Below are positions 16,815 to 25,786 of a stretch of 64,000 bases of DNA, one piece after another; the first letter of the stretch is position 1, and each line of letters opens with the position of its first letter. The stretch lies in assembly GCA_963783245.1 (NCBI GenBank), contig CAWAMS010000002.1:62001-126000 (forward strand). Reading direction: 5' to 3'. The notes under the pieces were generated by a model. The model was not told where the DNA came from. It was given only the letters and a program-made list of their open reading frames with translations, and ran no database searches. Origin of the DNA: Bog-473 sp963783245. GTDB lineage: Bacteria; Actinomycetota; Acidimicrobiia; Acidimicrobiales; RAAP-2. The position numbers and the translations under genes were made by a program.

Positions 16815-18722
16815 TCAACGTTGCATCACGTTCAGCGTCCGTAACTGCTCGACCAGCTGTTCGGCTGCTTCATCCGACGAGGTGTTGGTGGTGTCAATCC
16901 GGAGCTCGGGACGTTCAGGGCGCTCATACGGTGAATCGATACCCGTGAAGTTCGTGAGCTCGCCGGTACGAGCCTTGAGGTACAGACCCTTAGGGTCTCG
17001 AGCCTCAGCGACATCCAGCGGCGTATCAACGAACACCTCACAGAAGGGGACCTCGCCGGCACGCTCGCGGGCAAGCTGGCGTTCTGCCCGAAATGGTGAA
17101 ATGAACGAGACCAAGACGACAAGTCCTGCGTCGGCCATCAATCGAGCTACTTCGGCAACGCGGCGAATGTTTTCAATTCGGTCGGATTCGGTGAATCCGA
17201 GGTCATGATTGAGTCCGTGACGGACATTGTCCCCGTCGAGCATGTATGTGTGAACTCCTAGCGCTTGTAAACGCTGCTCGGTCCGGTTGGCAATGGTCGA
17301 TTTTCCGGCGCCGGAAAGACCGGTGAACCAGATGATCGCTGGACCGTGACCCATCGACTTGCTACGAGACTCCGGGGTCACATCGATCGCTTGCCAATGG
17401 ATGTTCTGGGACCGACGGAGCGCAAAATGCAACAGGGCGACGCCGACGGTCGCATTCGTCAACCGGTCAACTATGACCATGCCGCCGGTATCACGATGTG
17501 CATCATACGGATCAAAAGCAATCGGCCGATCCGTGGTGATCGTGGCAACTCCAATCTCGTTCAGCTTGAGTGCCTTCGCCGCCAAATGGTCGAGCGTATT
17601 GACGTCGATCCGATATTTCGGTGCCGCGATATTGACGCTCACAGAACAGGAGCCGATCTTCGCCAAGTAGGGTCGCCCGGGAACGAGCTCGTTCTCATGC
17701 ATCCAGATCACATGAGCTTCAAATTGATCGGCGATACACGCAGCTTGGGAGTCAGCACAGAGAAGGTCCCCACGGCTTACGTCGATTTCGTCGGCGAGGA
17801 CAAGTGTGACGGACTGTCCGGACCGAGCTTCCTGTAGGTCTCCGTCAAAAGTGGAAACGGTCGTCACCTGTGTCGTCCGCGCCGACGGCATGACCCTAAT
17901 CGAGTCGCCCGGCCGCACGGTTCCGCTGGTGATGAGTCCCGAGAAGCCACGAAAATCGAGATTCGGTCGATTGACCCATTGCACCGGCATGCGAAACGGT
18001 TGCTCGTCTTCATTCTGCTCGATGGCCACATCCTCGAGGTGCCTGAGCAGCGTCGGCCCGGAGTACCACGGAGTTCGAGTCGAGGCCTTGATGATGTTGT
18101 CACCCCTGAGAGCTGACACAGGAACGCACGTAATGTCCCGGAGTCCTATCCGCGCCGCGAAGGCGCGGTAGTCCGCCTCGATCGTCGCGAAAACGGCCTG
18201 GTCATAGTCGACGAGGTCCAGCTTGTTCACCGCAACCACAACGTGTTCTATGCCGAGTAATGCCACCAAGTAGCTGTGGCGGCGGGTTTGGGTGAGCACG
18301 CCCTTGCGTGCATCCACGAGAATCACAGCCAGGTCAGCCGTCGACGCGCCCGTCACCATGTTCCGCGTGTACTGCTCGTGGCCCGGGGTGTCAGCCACAA
18401 TGAACTTTCGTCGCTCCGTGGTGAAATAGCGATACGCGACGTCGATCGTGATGCCCTGCTCTCGTTCTGCCGCCAATCCATCCACTAGTAGGGCGAAATC
18501 CAACTCTCCCGCTTGCGTGCCGATCTTTTTGGAATCAGCCTCGAGCGTGACAAGGTGGTCCTCAAAAACCAGATGAGATTCATAGAGCAGGCGACCGATC
18601 AGTGTGCTCTTTCCATCATCAACGCTGCCACAAGTGATGAACCGAAGTAGCGACCGCTCCTCATGAGCCGAAAGATATGCCTCGATGTCCTCGGCGATCA
18701 GTGACTCCTGTGCATGCGACAT
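16815..18722 (-). CDS. cysNC: Bifunctional sulfate adenylyltransferase subunit 1 / APS kinase (CysNC)
   Basis: The 635-residue fusion has an N-terminal GTPase: P-loop GSVDDGKST at 32-40, then DTPGHEQY and NKLDLVDY. With CysD it drives ATP + sulfate to APS. The C-terminal APS kinase, with P-loop GLSGAGKST near residue 465 and DGDNVRHGLNHDLGF, phosphorylates APS to PAPS. The start at 18722 is fixed by a perfect AGGAGG seven bases upstream. It is the last gene of cysQ-cysD-cysNC, transcribed leftward. The PAPS could feed the sulfotransferase at 23383-24561 or assimilatory reduction. Confidence 0.95.
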   Translation of the reverse strand: MSHAQESLIAEDIEAYLSAHEERSLLRFITCGSVDDGKSTLIGRLLYESHLVFEDHLVTLEADSKKIGTQAGELDFALLVDGLAAEREQGITIDVAYRYFTTERRKFIVADTPGHEQYTRNMVTGASTADLAVILVDARKGVLTQTRRHSYLVALLGIEHVVVAVNKLDLVDYDQAVFATIEADYRAFAARIGLRDITCVPVSALRGDNIIKASTRTPWYSGPTLLRHLEDVAIEQNEDEQPFRMPVQWVNRPNLDFRGFSGLITSGTVRPGDSIRVMPSARTTQVTTVSTFDGDLQEARSGQSVTLVLADEIDVSRGDLLCADSQAACIADQFEAHVIWMHENELVPGRPYLAKIGSCSVSVNIAAPKYRIDVNTLDHLAAKALKLNEIGVATITTDRPIAFDPYDAHRDTGGMVIVDRLTNATVGVALLHFALRRSQNIHWQAIDVTPESRSKSMGHGPAIIWFTGLSGAGKSTIANRTEQRLQALGVHTYMLDGDNVRHGLNHDLGFTESDRIENIRRVAEVARLMADAGLVVLVSFISPFRAERQLARERAGEVPFCEVFVDTPLDVAEARDPKGLYLKARTGELTNFTGIDSPYERPERPELRIDTTNTSSDEAAEQLVEQLRTLNVMQR

Positions 18723-18768
18723 CAAATCCCTCCTCGGCCGGTGATCACGCAAATGTGACGAACAGACA

Positions 18769-19677
18769 CTAGAAGTAGCCCTCTTGCTTCTTCTTTTCCA
18801 TGGATCCTGACGAGTCTGAATCGATCAGTCGGCCCTGGCGCTCCGAGGTGGTCGTCAGCAACATTTCCTGTATGACTTCGGACAAGGTGGACGCTGTACT
18901 CTCGATCGCTCCCGTGAGGGGATAACAGCCCAACGTCCTGAAGCGCACACTTCGCAGTTCGGGAATTTCTCCCGGCAGTAAGGGCATGCGAGCGTCATCG
19001 ACCATGATAAACGCTCCATCTCGCCGCACCGTCGGGCGCGGAGCTGCAAGATACAGCGGAACGATGGGGATGGATTCCCGCTTGATGTACTGCCAGACGT
19101 CGAGTTCGGTCCAATTCGAGAGCGGGAACACCCGCATGGTCTCGTCTTTGAAGCGACGGACGTTGTAGGTCCGCCAGAGTTCGGGGCGCTGGGCCTTGGG
19201 ATCCCATCGGTGGCTGTTTGAACGGACACTGAAGATTCGCTCTTTCGCTCTGGACTTCTCCTCATCCCGACGGGCGCCACCGAACGCAATGTCGAAGCGC
19301 CATTTCTCCAAGGCCTGCTTGAGGCCTTCTGTTTTCCACATGTCCGTGTGCAGTGCTGACCCGTGGTCGAACGGATTGATCCCTCGCTCGATACATTCGG
19401 GATTCCGATGCACGAGTAGCTCCATGCCACTTTCCCTCGCCATGCGATCTCGCATGTCGTACATGGAGCGGAATTTCCACGTTGTATCGACATGGAGCAG
19501 AGGGAACGGTGGGGGGGAGGGATGAAAGGCCTTACGGGCCAGGTGAAGCATCACGGAGCTGTCCTTACCGATCGAATACAGCATGACCGGTCGTTCGCTC
19601 TCAGCGACGGCCTCTCGCATGATGTGAATGCTTTCGGACTCCAGGACCTGCAGTTGGGAGAGCGGTTTCGTCGTCAT
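18769..19677 (-). CDS. cysD: Sulfate adenylyltransferase subunit 2 (CysD)
   Basis: The 302-residue PP-loop ATP pyrophosphatase subunit adenylylates sulfate together with CysN. The nucleotide motif is LYSIGKDSSVMLHL. Other family segments are HVDTTWKFRSMYDMRD, AFGGARRDEEKSRAKER and LSNWTELDVWQYI. The C-terminus EKKKQEGYF is typical. The ATG at 19677 forms ATGA with the cysQ stop and gives the same length as E. coli CysD. An upstream in-frame ATG at 19692 is possible. Confidence 0.95.
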   Translation of the reverse strand: MTTKPLSQLQVLESESIHIMREAVAESERPVMLYSIGKDSSVMLHLARKAFHPSPPPFPLLHVDTTWKFRSMYDMRDRMARESGMELLVHRNPECIERGINPFDHGSALHTDMWKTEGLKQALEKWRFDIAFGGARRDEEKSRAKERIFSVRSNSHRWDPKAQRPELWRTYNVRRFKDETMRVFPLSNWTELDVWQYIKRESIPIVPLYLAAPRPTVRRDGAFIMVDDARMPLLPGEIPELRSVRFRTLGCYPLTGAIESTASTLSEVIQEMLLTTTSERQGRLIDSDSSGSMEKKKQEGYF

Positions 19678-20411
19678 GCCGCGATTGTGCATAGCGCGAT
19701 CACCTTTTGGGCTAGTTCGGAGCGGCAGATCACGATGTCGGGCAGCCATGGATTCGGCTGGTTGTAGCGGACCGTTGCACCATCAAGGCGCGACACGTGC
19801 AGCCCGGCTGCCAGGGCAACGGCGACCGGAGCGGCAGAATCCCATTCCCATTGGCCTCCGGAGTGGACGTAGACATCTGCATTCCCCCGGACGACGGCCA
19901 TGGCTTTAGCTCCGGCCGAACCCATTGGGATCAGCTCGCCCCCCAGCGCTTCGGCGAGCATGGCGGCGTGCTCCGTCGGCCTGGTCCTACTCACCAAGAT
20001 CCGAGGGCGCGACGGAAGAGGTCCGAGGTCGGGCGGGTGATCGCTGCTTGAAAACATGAGGCCCTCGCCGGGCAAGGCCACGGCACCTGCCACCAACTCC
20101 CCTTCCTCCACAAGAGCGACGTGCACCGCCCAGTCCATGCGAGGGGGTTCAGAGAATTCGCGAGTGCCATCCAAGGGGTCGATAATCCAGACTCGACGAT
20201 TCACCAGTCGGTCACTGGTGTCGTCAGCTTCCTCCGAAAGGACCGCATCGGTGGGATAGCGATTGGCCAACTGCTCGCTGATGTACTCCTGCGATGCTGC
20301 ATCTCCGGAGGCTTTCAACGTCGTGGCGTTGCCGCCGGCTCCACGAATCGCCATAAGTATCTTTCCTGCTCCGGCGGCTATTTGCCCAGCGGCGATGGTG
20401 TCGACGCTCAC
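19674..20411 (-). CDS. cysQ: 3'(2'),5'-bisphosphate nucleotidase CysQ
   Basis: This lithium-sensitive-type phosphatase removes the 3' phosphate from PAP, and often from PAPS, the by-product of sulfation and sulfate reduction. The metal motifs are LSEEADD, WIIDPLDGTREF and WEWDSAAPVAVA. The GTG at 20411 gives 245 residues and matches the usual family start (SVDTIAAGQIAAGAGKIL). A TTG at 20459 would add 16 residues. It overlaps cysD by 4 nt and leads the cys operon, coupling PAP recycling to PAPS synthesis. Confidence 0.9.
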   Translation of the reverse strand: MSVDTIAAGQIAAGAGKILMAIRGAGGNATTLKASGDAASQEYISEQLANRYPTDAVLSEEADDTSDRLVNRRVWIIDPLDGTREFSEPPRMDWAVHVALVEEGELVAGAVALPGEGLMFSSSDHPPDLGPLPSRPRILVSRTRPTEHAAMLAEALGGELIPMGSAGAKAMAVVRGNADVYVHSGGQWEWDSAAPVAVALAAGLHVSRLDGATVRYNQPNPWLPDIVICRSELAQKVIALCTIAA

Positions 20412-20534
20412 GAGGCGACGCCCGACGCGCGGGTGGAGCCTTGAGCCGTGATCGTGCAACTTCCGTGCATGGTGCGCGGATCGGGCGCGGCACGCACCAA
20501 ATCCGTTTTGCGTAAAACCCCCATGGAGCGAGCA

Positions 20535-20558
20535 TTACACTTTTCTTTGATGATGTAA
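20535..20558. promoter_or_regulatory. TTACA-N14-TGTAA motif (copy 1)
   Basis: TTACA (20535-20539) and TGTAA (20554-20558) are inverted arms with exactly 14 bp between, 126 bp ahead of the esterase ATG in the divergent cysQ/esterase region. The same motif with the same spacing occurs at 22402-22425. It is a likely operator for the TetR at 21773-22360, by inference from repetition and position. Confidence 0.45.
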
Positions 20559-20683
20559 ACTGCAGCGAAACGGTCACGCCGCCTGAGGTGGAGTCAATCC
20601 GACATCGAGAGGTCGCTCCACGCTTCACCGAGCCGCGTTATAGCGTGACGGGAACAAGAATATTCGGCTCGGACGGAGGGGGA

Positions 20684-21703
20684 ATGAGCATGACGACCCG
20701 TAACAAGGCTCCTGTGGATGGCATCCAGCTTCCGGCCCGCTTTTTGCCCTTCCCACGTTCCATCAGCAGCGAAGCCCGAACAAATCTTGTTGCTCTCGCG
20801 GAGCAACGGGCGGCGGTATCTTCCGAGGCGGCGTCGTTGCCCGATGACCCAGCAGAGTGGTCCGCCCTTGTCGAAATGGTGAATGCCGGTGTTGTGGCAA
20901 TGTTGGTGGCGTCGCGCGGCGCCCCAAGGGCGACCAGCGAAACTCTGAAAGTCGAGGGCCTCACGCTGTATGTGAGCACCCCCGAAGGCGTCGATCCGGA
21001 GGGTGGTCCCTTTGCCTTTCTCGATATTCACGGCGGCGCTTTTACCTATGGGGGAGGGGAGGCCTGTCGAATGTGGTCCGGCGGCTGGGCCGACCTCCTG
21101 GGTGTCCGGTGTTTCTCGGTCGATTACCGCATGCCGCCGGAATACCCCTACCCCGCCCCGCTCGACGACTGCGTCGCCGCGTACCGTTGGCTGCTCCAAC
21201 AGTGCGGTGCCGAGAACATCGTGGTCGGAGGAATGTCGGCGGGCGGCAACTTGGCGGCGGCGGCAATGCTGCGGGCAAGGGATGAAGGACTTCCACTGCC
21301 GGCGGGCCTCGTCCTGCTGACTCCCGAACTCGACCTGACCGAATCGGGCGACAGCTTCGAGACCAACAGGTACGCCGATGTGGTCCTTGTCGACAGTTTG
21401 GCGCCGACCATCGCCATGTACGCCGGGGACGCCGACCTGAGTGACCCCTACCTTTCGCCCCTCTTCGGCGACCTGACAAAGGGGTTCCCCCGGACCTATC
21501 TCCAAGCCGGCACCCGCGATCTGTTTCTCTCGAACACTGTCCGGATGCATCGATCGCTGCGGAGGGCGGGCGTCCCGGTGGAGCTCCATGTTGTCGAAGG
21601 TGCTCCTCACGGCGGCATGTTGGGAAACCTCCGAACTCCCGAAGACGCCGAGATGGACGCCGAGATGCGGCGGTTTGCGACCGAGTGCTGGAATCGCGCG
21701 TAG
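20684..21703 (+). CDS. Alpha/beta-hydrolase esterase, hormone-sensitive-lipase type
   Basis: The 339-residue HSL-family esterase has the oxyanion motif DIHGGAF, the nucleophile elbow GGMSAGGN, the acidic residue in GTRDLF and His in APHGGM. The family cleaves short- to medium-chain esters in the cytoplasm. The ATG at 20684 is fixed by GGAGGGGGA directly upstream; the frame stays open to 20588 without other support. A TTACA-N14-TGTAA motif precedes it, and the TetR gene follows on the same strand. Confidence 0.9.
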   Translation: MSMTTRNKAPVDGIQLPARFLPFPRSISSEARTNLVALAEQRAAVSSEAASLPDDPAEWSALVEMVNAGVVAMLVASRGAPRATSETLKVEGLTLYVSTPEGVDPEGGPFAFLDIHGGAFTYGGGEACRMWSGGWADLLGVRCFSVDYRMPPEYPYPAPLDDCVAAYRWLLQQCGAENIVVGGMSAGGNLAAAAMLRARDEGLPLPAGLVLLTPELDLTESGDSFETNRYADVVLVDSLAPTIAMYAGDADLSDPYLSPLFGDLTKGFPRTYLQAGTRDLFLSNTVRMHRSLRRAGVPVELHVVEGAPHGGMLGNLRTPEDAEMDAEMRRFATECWNRA

Positions 21704-21772
21704 TCGAAGCGGCTGGCGGGTGCGACGTGTGGGCAATCGCGCCGCTGGTAGCTGTCGGCCCTCGGAAATGGC

Positions 21773-22360
21773 ATGCTGATGGCTATGGGTCAGCGTTCGA
21801 CCACGGTGGAATCCATTCTCGAGGCGGCGAGGTCGGCGATCGCGGAACGAGGGCCGGGCAAGCTCACGTTGTCAGCGGTCGCTAGTGCGGCCGGGATTTC
21901 CCGTCCCACGCTGTATCGCTGGTTTCCGACAAAGGATGACCTACTCGCAGCCATCACGGCCTACGAAGAGGAACGGTTCGACGTCGGCCTGCAAGAGGTC
22001 ATCGACGCACATCGGACTCCGAAACGACGGCTCGATGCCGCCCTCCGCTACCTCATGAACTACCTCGATGAATCGATGATGCCCGACCCGATCGGGGTCG
22101 ATCCTGAGTTTGCCCTCAAATCGATTGCCGCGTCTCTCACTCCCCACATTGAAATTCTGTCCCGTCTTCTGGGCGACGCCTTGCTCGAGGTGCCAGCCGT
22201 CCGGGCCGGTGCGCTGACCGCCGACGAAGCTTCAGAATTGTTCCTCCGAATGGCGTATTCGCACTATTTGATCCCCCACGCCGACTCCGAAGTGCTGCTT
22301 TCGATGATGCGAGATTTCGCAGGGATATCTCGGAGGACCGCCCGGCTGATGGCTGTGTGA
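21773..22360 (+). CDS. TetR-family transcriptional regulator
   Basis: The 195-residue protein has the TetR helix-turn-helix LTLSAVASAAGISRPTLYRW, then FPTKDDLLAAI, near residues 28-60. A helical ligand domain follows. An ATG at 21785 is an alternative start. It lies between two genes carrying the same TTACA-N14-TGTAA motif, so it probably represses the esterase upstream and the CmcJ-sulfotransferase-DUF1214 operon downstream. Confidence 0.87.
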   Translation: MLMAMGQRSTTVESILEAARSAIAERGPGKLTLSAVASAAGISRPTLYRWFPTKDDLLAAITAYEEERFDVGLQEVIDAHRTPKRRLDAALRYLMNYLDESMMPDPIGVDPEFALKSIAASLTPHIEILSRLLGDALLEVPAVRAGALTADEASELFLRMAYSHYLIPHADSEVLLSMMRDFAGISRRTARLMAV

Positions 22361-22401
22361 GGTATCCCCAAGAGAACACTCATCAAATCAATAGGCCCAC
22401 T

Positions 22402-22425
22402 TTACATTTATGAGGTTCACTGTAA
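22402..22425. promoter_or_regulatory. TTACA-N14-TGTAA motif (copy 2)
   Basis: TTACA (22402-22406) and TGTAA (22421-22425) are separated by exactly 14 bp, 50 bp ahead of the CmcJ-family gene start at 22475. Same arms and spacing as the copy at 20535-20558. Probable shared operator. Confidence 0.45.
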
Positions 22426-22474
22426 GCTTGGGAGTGGGAACGAATCACACCCGAGATCAGGGGGACGACGAGTA

Positions 22475-23338
22475 GTGGTTGCATCCGAGACAATCAGTCG
22501 CCAGGACGTTGACGCAGAGATCAACTACATCAGAAACCCGTCGCCGGCCACAGGCGACGTGCTGAGGTTTGTCACCGAGGCGGAGGAACAGTCGACCATG
22601 GAGACCCTGCCAGGTCGCATTGTGCGAATAAGGAACGCTCGGTCGATCGAGTCGCACCTCGATCACGAAGGATTCGCCTTAGTGCCGCACACGAGTTCCA
22701 TTGTCGATTTCGATTTGATTCAGGACGATCCTGAAGTGGACCAGCGCTATATCGACGAGATGACGGAGTTGCTGGCCCGGGTCACCGGGGCCTCGAAGGC
22801 CTTCATGCTGGGCCGGGGAAAAAGACGCTACGGTGAAGGGGCGAAGGAAAAACTCGCCGGACTATCCAACGCCAAACCGGCCCGATACCCCCACGCCGAC
22901 AATACGGACGCGTCGGCGACCGGTCTCGTCGAGATGGTGGGCGCGTTTGTGGACGAGATAGATCTCACGGGATATTCGCGTTATGCGATGTACAACATGT
23001 GGCGAGCCGTATCGGCACCACCGCAAGACTTTCCGCTGGCGGTGTGCGATGCGCAGAGCGTGACGCCAGGAGACGAAGTGACGGTGACCGCCATCACCAT
23101 TGAGAAAGATACGGGTGAGATCACACACGACACAACGGGCTATCTCTACAATCCGGCCCACCGTTGGTATTACTACCCGGATATGACCCACGAAGAGGTC
23201 CTCGTGTTCAAGGCGCACGATACCGACCCGCAGCGATCCATTCGTGTGCCGCACAGCGCGTTTACAGACCCAACGTGCCCGGCAGGGGTGGCGACGAGGG
23301 CGAGCGTGGAGATGCGCGGACTCGCCCTCTTCATCTGA
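22475..23338 (+). CDS. CmcJ/NvfI-family oxidoreductase-like protein
   Basis: The 287-residue protein carries the CmcJ/NvfI signature: NPAHRWYYYPDMTHEEVLVF, then KAHDTDP, a later HSAFTDPTCP and the C-terminal RASVEMRGLALF. Central motifs include ARYPHADNT and YAMYNMWRAV. Fungal NvfI is a non-haem iron/2-oxoglutarate enzyme and CmcJ takes part in cephamycin methoxylation, so an oxygenase role is plausible. The gene starts with GTG. It is followed 44 bp later by the sulfotransferase and heads a three-gene operon. Confidence 0.8.
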   Translation: MVASETISRQDVDAEINYIRNPSPATGDVLRFVTEAEEQSTMETLPGRIVRIRNARSIESHLDHEGFALVPHTSSIVDFDLIQDDPEVDQRYIDEMTELLARVTGASKAFMLGRGKRRYGEGAKEKLAGLSNAKPARYPHADNTDASATGLVEMVGAFVDEIDLTGYSRYAMYNMWRAVSAPPQDFPLAVCDAQSVTPGDEVTVTAITIEKDTGEITHDTTGYLYNPAHRWYYYPDMTHEEVLVFKAHDTDPQRSIRVPHSAFTDPTCPAGVATRASVEMRGLALFI

Positions 23339-23382
23339 ACCGACCGGACCTCTCGACCGCTCTCATCGAAAGGCAATTCACC

Positions 23383-24561
23383 ATGTCGCCACTCACAGTG
23401 GACTACGTTGCGCAGCGCGCGAAGGCATTAACCGACATCCAAGATCCTGATCCCACCCACTTCGCAGACAACCTCTCTGCTGTTGTCGATTGCATGAATG
23501 GCGAGACGGAGCTCACTGAGGCTGCAGTTGAGTCAGCTGTCGGAATGCTGGCGTTCGCCATGCGGAACCGTATGGAGGTCGACCGCTACATCGTTGACGA
23601 ACCCGACGTGGAGGAATCGTCCATCGATCGCCCGATTTTTCTCACGGGGCTGCCCAGATCGGGAACCACTTACTTTCAGTACCTCTTTGACCTGGACCCG
23701 GAACTTCGCATGATGCGGACGTGGGAGGGCGAGCGCCCCGCCCCACCACCAGCCGTCGACCCCGAGTCTGCCCGTCAACGACGGGAGGTCAGTCTCGAAA
23801 ACGCCCGGCTGATGCGCGAACTGACGGGAGGGAAGATTGATGCCTTCCATCTCACCGACGTCGACGGCCCCCAGGAGTGCTTGGCAATCCTGGACCAGAC
23901 CTTTGTCAATCCAGGGCTTCTCTGGCCTATGTCGGGGCAGAGCTATTTGAAGTACCTCTTGCACGAGGCGGATTTGCGGGAAGCCTACGAATACCACGCG
24001 TGGGTACTGAAACTATTGCAGTGGGGGGCACCGTCGCGACGTTGGACCTTGAAATGGCCATGCCACCTTCTGGCGCTCGATGCCATCGCGGATGTCTATC
24101 CAGATGCCATCTTCGTCGTGACCCATAGAGATCCGATCCAAGCGCTTGCCTCGAATTGCAGCCTCGCCCACATGCTGCGAACGGGCACCGACCCGGATTA
24201 CGATCCGAAAGTCATCGGACGTGACATGCTCAACTTGGTACGTGAGCACGTCGAACACCTTGTCGCGTTCGATGTCGCTCAGTCGCAGGCAGGACGCTCT
24301 TCGCTCGTGCACGTCGACTACTACAGACTGGCGGATTCTCCTGAAACCGTGATGCCCGGCGTGTTCGAGGCGGTCGGACTTGCGTGGACGCCCGTCGTCG
24401 AGGACCGAATTCGCACATGGCGAGCGGAGAACCCCAAAGGAAAACGCGGCACCCATGAGTACACACTTGACGACTATGGGCTTGACCGAGACATGGTGGC
24501 AGATGCATTGGCGTCCTACGTCCAGCGATTCGATATCCCCACCGAATACGCCGGGTCCTAG
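23383..24561 (+). CDS. PAPS-dependent sulfotransferase-family protein
   Basis: The 392-residue protein has the 5'-phosphosulfate-binding loop TGLPRSGTTYFQY at about 88-100 and the 3'-phosphate-type segment VVTHRDPIQALAS. The fold is Sulfotransfer_3-like. The ATG at 23383 follows GAAAGG; the open frame before it has no support. It shares one base with the next gene (stop/GTG at 24561). A sulfation role fits the nearby cysQ-cysD-cysNC genes, though many members of this actinobacterial family remain untested. Confidence 0.85.
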   Translation: MSPLTVDYVAQRAKALTDIQDPDPTHFADNLSAVVDCMNGETELTEAAVESAVGMLAFAMRNRMEVDRYIVDEPDVEESSIDRPIFLTGLPRSGTTYFQYLFDLDPELRMMRTWEGERPAPPPAVDPESARQRREVSLENARLMRELTGGKIDAFHLTDVDGPQECLAILDQTFVNPGLLWPMSGQSYLKYLLHEADLREAYEYHAWVLKLLQWGAPSRRWTLKWPCHLLALDAIADVYPDAIFVVTHRDPIQALASNCSLAHMLRTGTDPDYDPKVIGRDMLNLVREHVEHLVAFDVAQSQAGRSSLVHVDYYRLADSPETVMPGVFEAVGLAWTPVVEDRIRTWRAENPKGKRGTHEYTLDDYGLDRDMVADALASYVQRFDIPTEYAGS

Positions 24562-25730
24562 TGGATACTGAGGCGATCGACTGGACCGATTGGATCGAAA
24601 GCTTGCGCAGCATGGCGGCAACGATGTTCGAGGAAGCCCGGGCGGGCGGCGCGGGGCGTGAAGCCGACCTCGCGATGAAAATCTTCGGCACCATGATGGG
24701 CGCGTACCTCTCGCACCTGTCGTCGGATCCCGCACATCCGGTGTTTCTCCCGAGTGCCGGCTACTACACGATGTACGGGTCGCCAAACCCAGACACTGTC
24801 TATCGGAGCGCAGTGATTGATGACACGGGCCGCTACTTGATAACTGGTCGGAGAGGCACCGCTCACGACGTGACGATCATGGCTTTCGGGGGTCCGACCC
24901 CAAAGGGTCTAGAAACGTTCGCACCGTTTGATCTCGCGGGACTCACAGTTGATGATGACGGGAAATTTGACGTTGTCTTGAGCCGTGAGCGTCCGGAGAA
25001 CGCCCGGAACTGGTGGCAACTCGAGCCTGGCACACGCTCGCTCATGTTGCGGAGCGTCAGCACCGATTGGTCGGGCCTCGCCGACCCGGCCCTGGCGATC
25101 GTGCATTTGGACGGCAGCCCCCGGCGAGAACGCGTTGGATCGGAAGCCTTACGACAGCGGGCCAGCGCATTCGCCTACGTGGTGGAAGCGATGATCAAGT
25201 CGGGCATCAATCGGGTGGCCGAACTCCGTTCCGAGGGGGTCGTGAACAGGGTCGTGACGGTCGATTACTCCGGTGGAGGTGGGCTGCAGGACCAGTGGTA
25301 CCAAGAGGGATGTTTTCAACTGGAAGATGACGAAGCGCTACTGGTCGAGGTTCACGTCGTGGAGGAATGTCGCGGGTTTTCGCTCTCGCTGACCGATGCT
25401 TTCTTCTCCACGCTCGATTGGTCGAACGCACAGAGCAGTCTCAATGATCGTCAGGCCGCAATGGACGCGGACGGTGTGCTCCGGACAGTTGTTGCGCCGT
25501 GGGATCCCGGTGTGAAGAACTGGCTTGACACGATCGGACATCCGTTCGGCGTTCTGCAGTTTCGGTGGTCGGGTGGACGTCAAGCTCCCCGGATCGTCGT
25601 GAAAAAGGTGTCGTCGGCTTTGGTCGGTGACCAGGGCCTCCCAGGGTCGATGGTGCGTGTCACCGCGGATGAGCGCGCAGCGGTCATACGTGAACGGCAG
25701 ATCGGAGCGCAACTCCGGTCACTCTGGTAG
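24561..25730 (+). CDS. DUF1214-like protein of unknown function
   Basis: The 389-residue soluble protein begins with a GTG that shares its first base with the sulfotransferase stop. The C-terminal part resembles DUF1214, with SLTDAFFSTLDWSNAQSSLN, then VVAPWDPGVKNWLDTIGH and FGVLQFRW. The middle has NPDTVYRSAVIDDTGRY, also typical of that group. DUF1214/DUF1254 proteins recur in actinobacterial and proteobacterial lipid and steroid islands without a proven activity. It is the last gene of the CmcJ-sulfotransferase operon. Confidence 0.65.
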   Translation: MDTEAIDWTDWIESLRSMAATMFEEARAGGAGREADLAMKIFGTMMGAYLSHLSSDPAHPVFLPSAGYYTMYGSPNPDTVYRSAVIDDTGRYLITGRRGTAHDVTIMAFGGPTPKGLETFAPFDLAGLTVDDDGKFDVVLSRERPENARNWWQLEPGTRSLMLRSVSTDWSGLADPALAIVHLDGSPRRERVGSEALRQRASAFAYVVEAMIKSGINRVAELRSEGVVNRVVTVDYSGGGGLQDQWYQEGCFQLEDDEALLVEVHVVEECRGFSLSLTDAFFSTLDWSNAQSSLNDRQAAMDADGVLRTVVAPWDPGVKNWLDTIGHPFGVLQFRWSGGRQAPRIVVKKVSSALVGDQGLPGSMVRVTADERAAVIRERQIGAQLRSLW

Positions 25731-25786
25731 GAAGGTTCCTCACGGCAGGCTCCCTCGGCCTTCTTACTCTTCCGTTGCGGCCGAAC

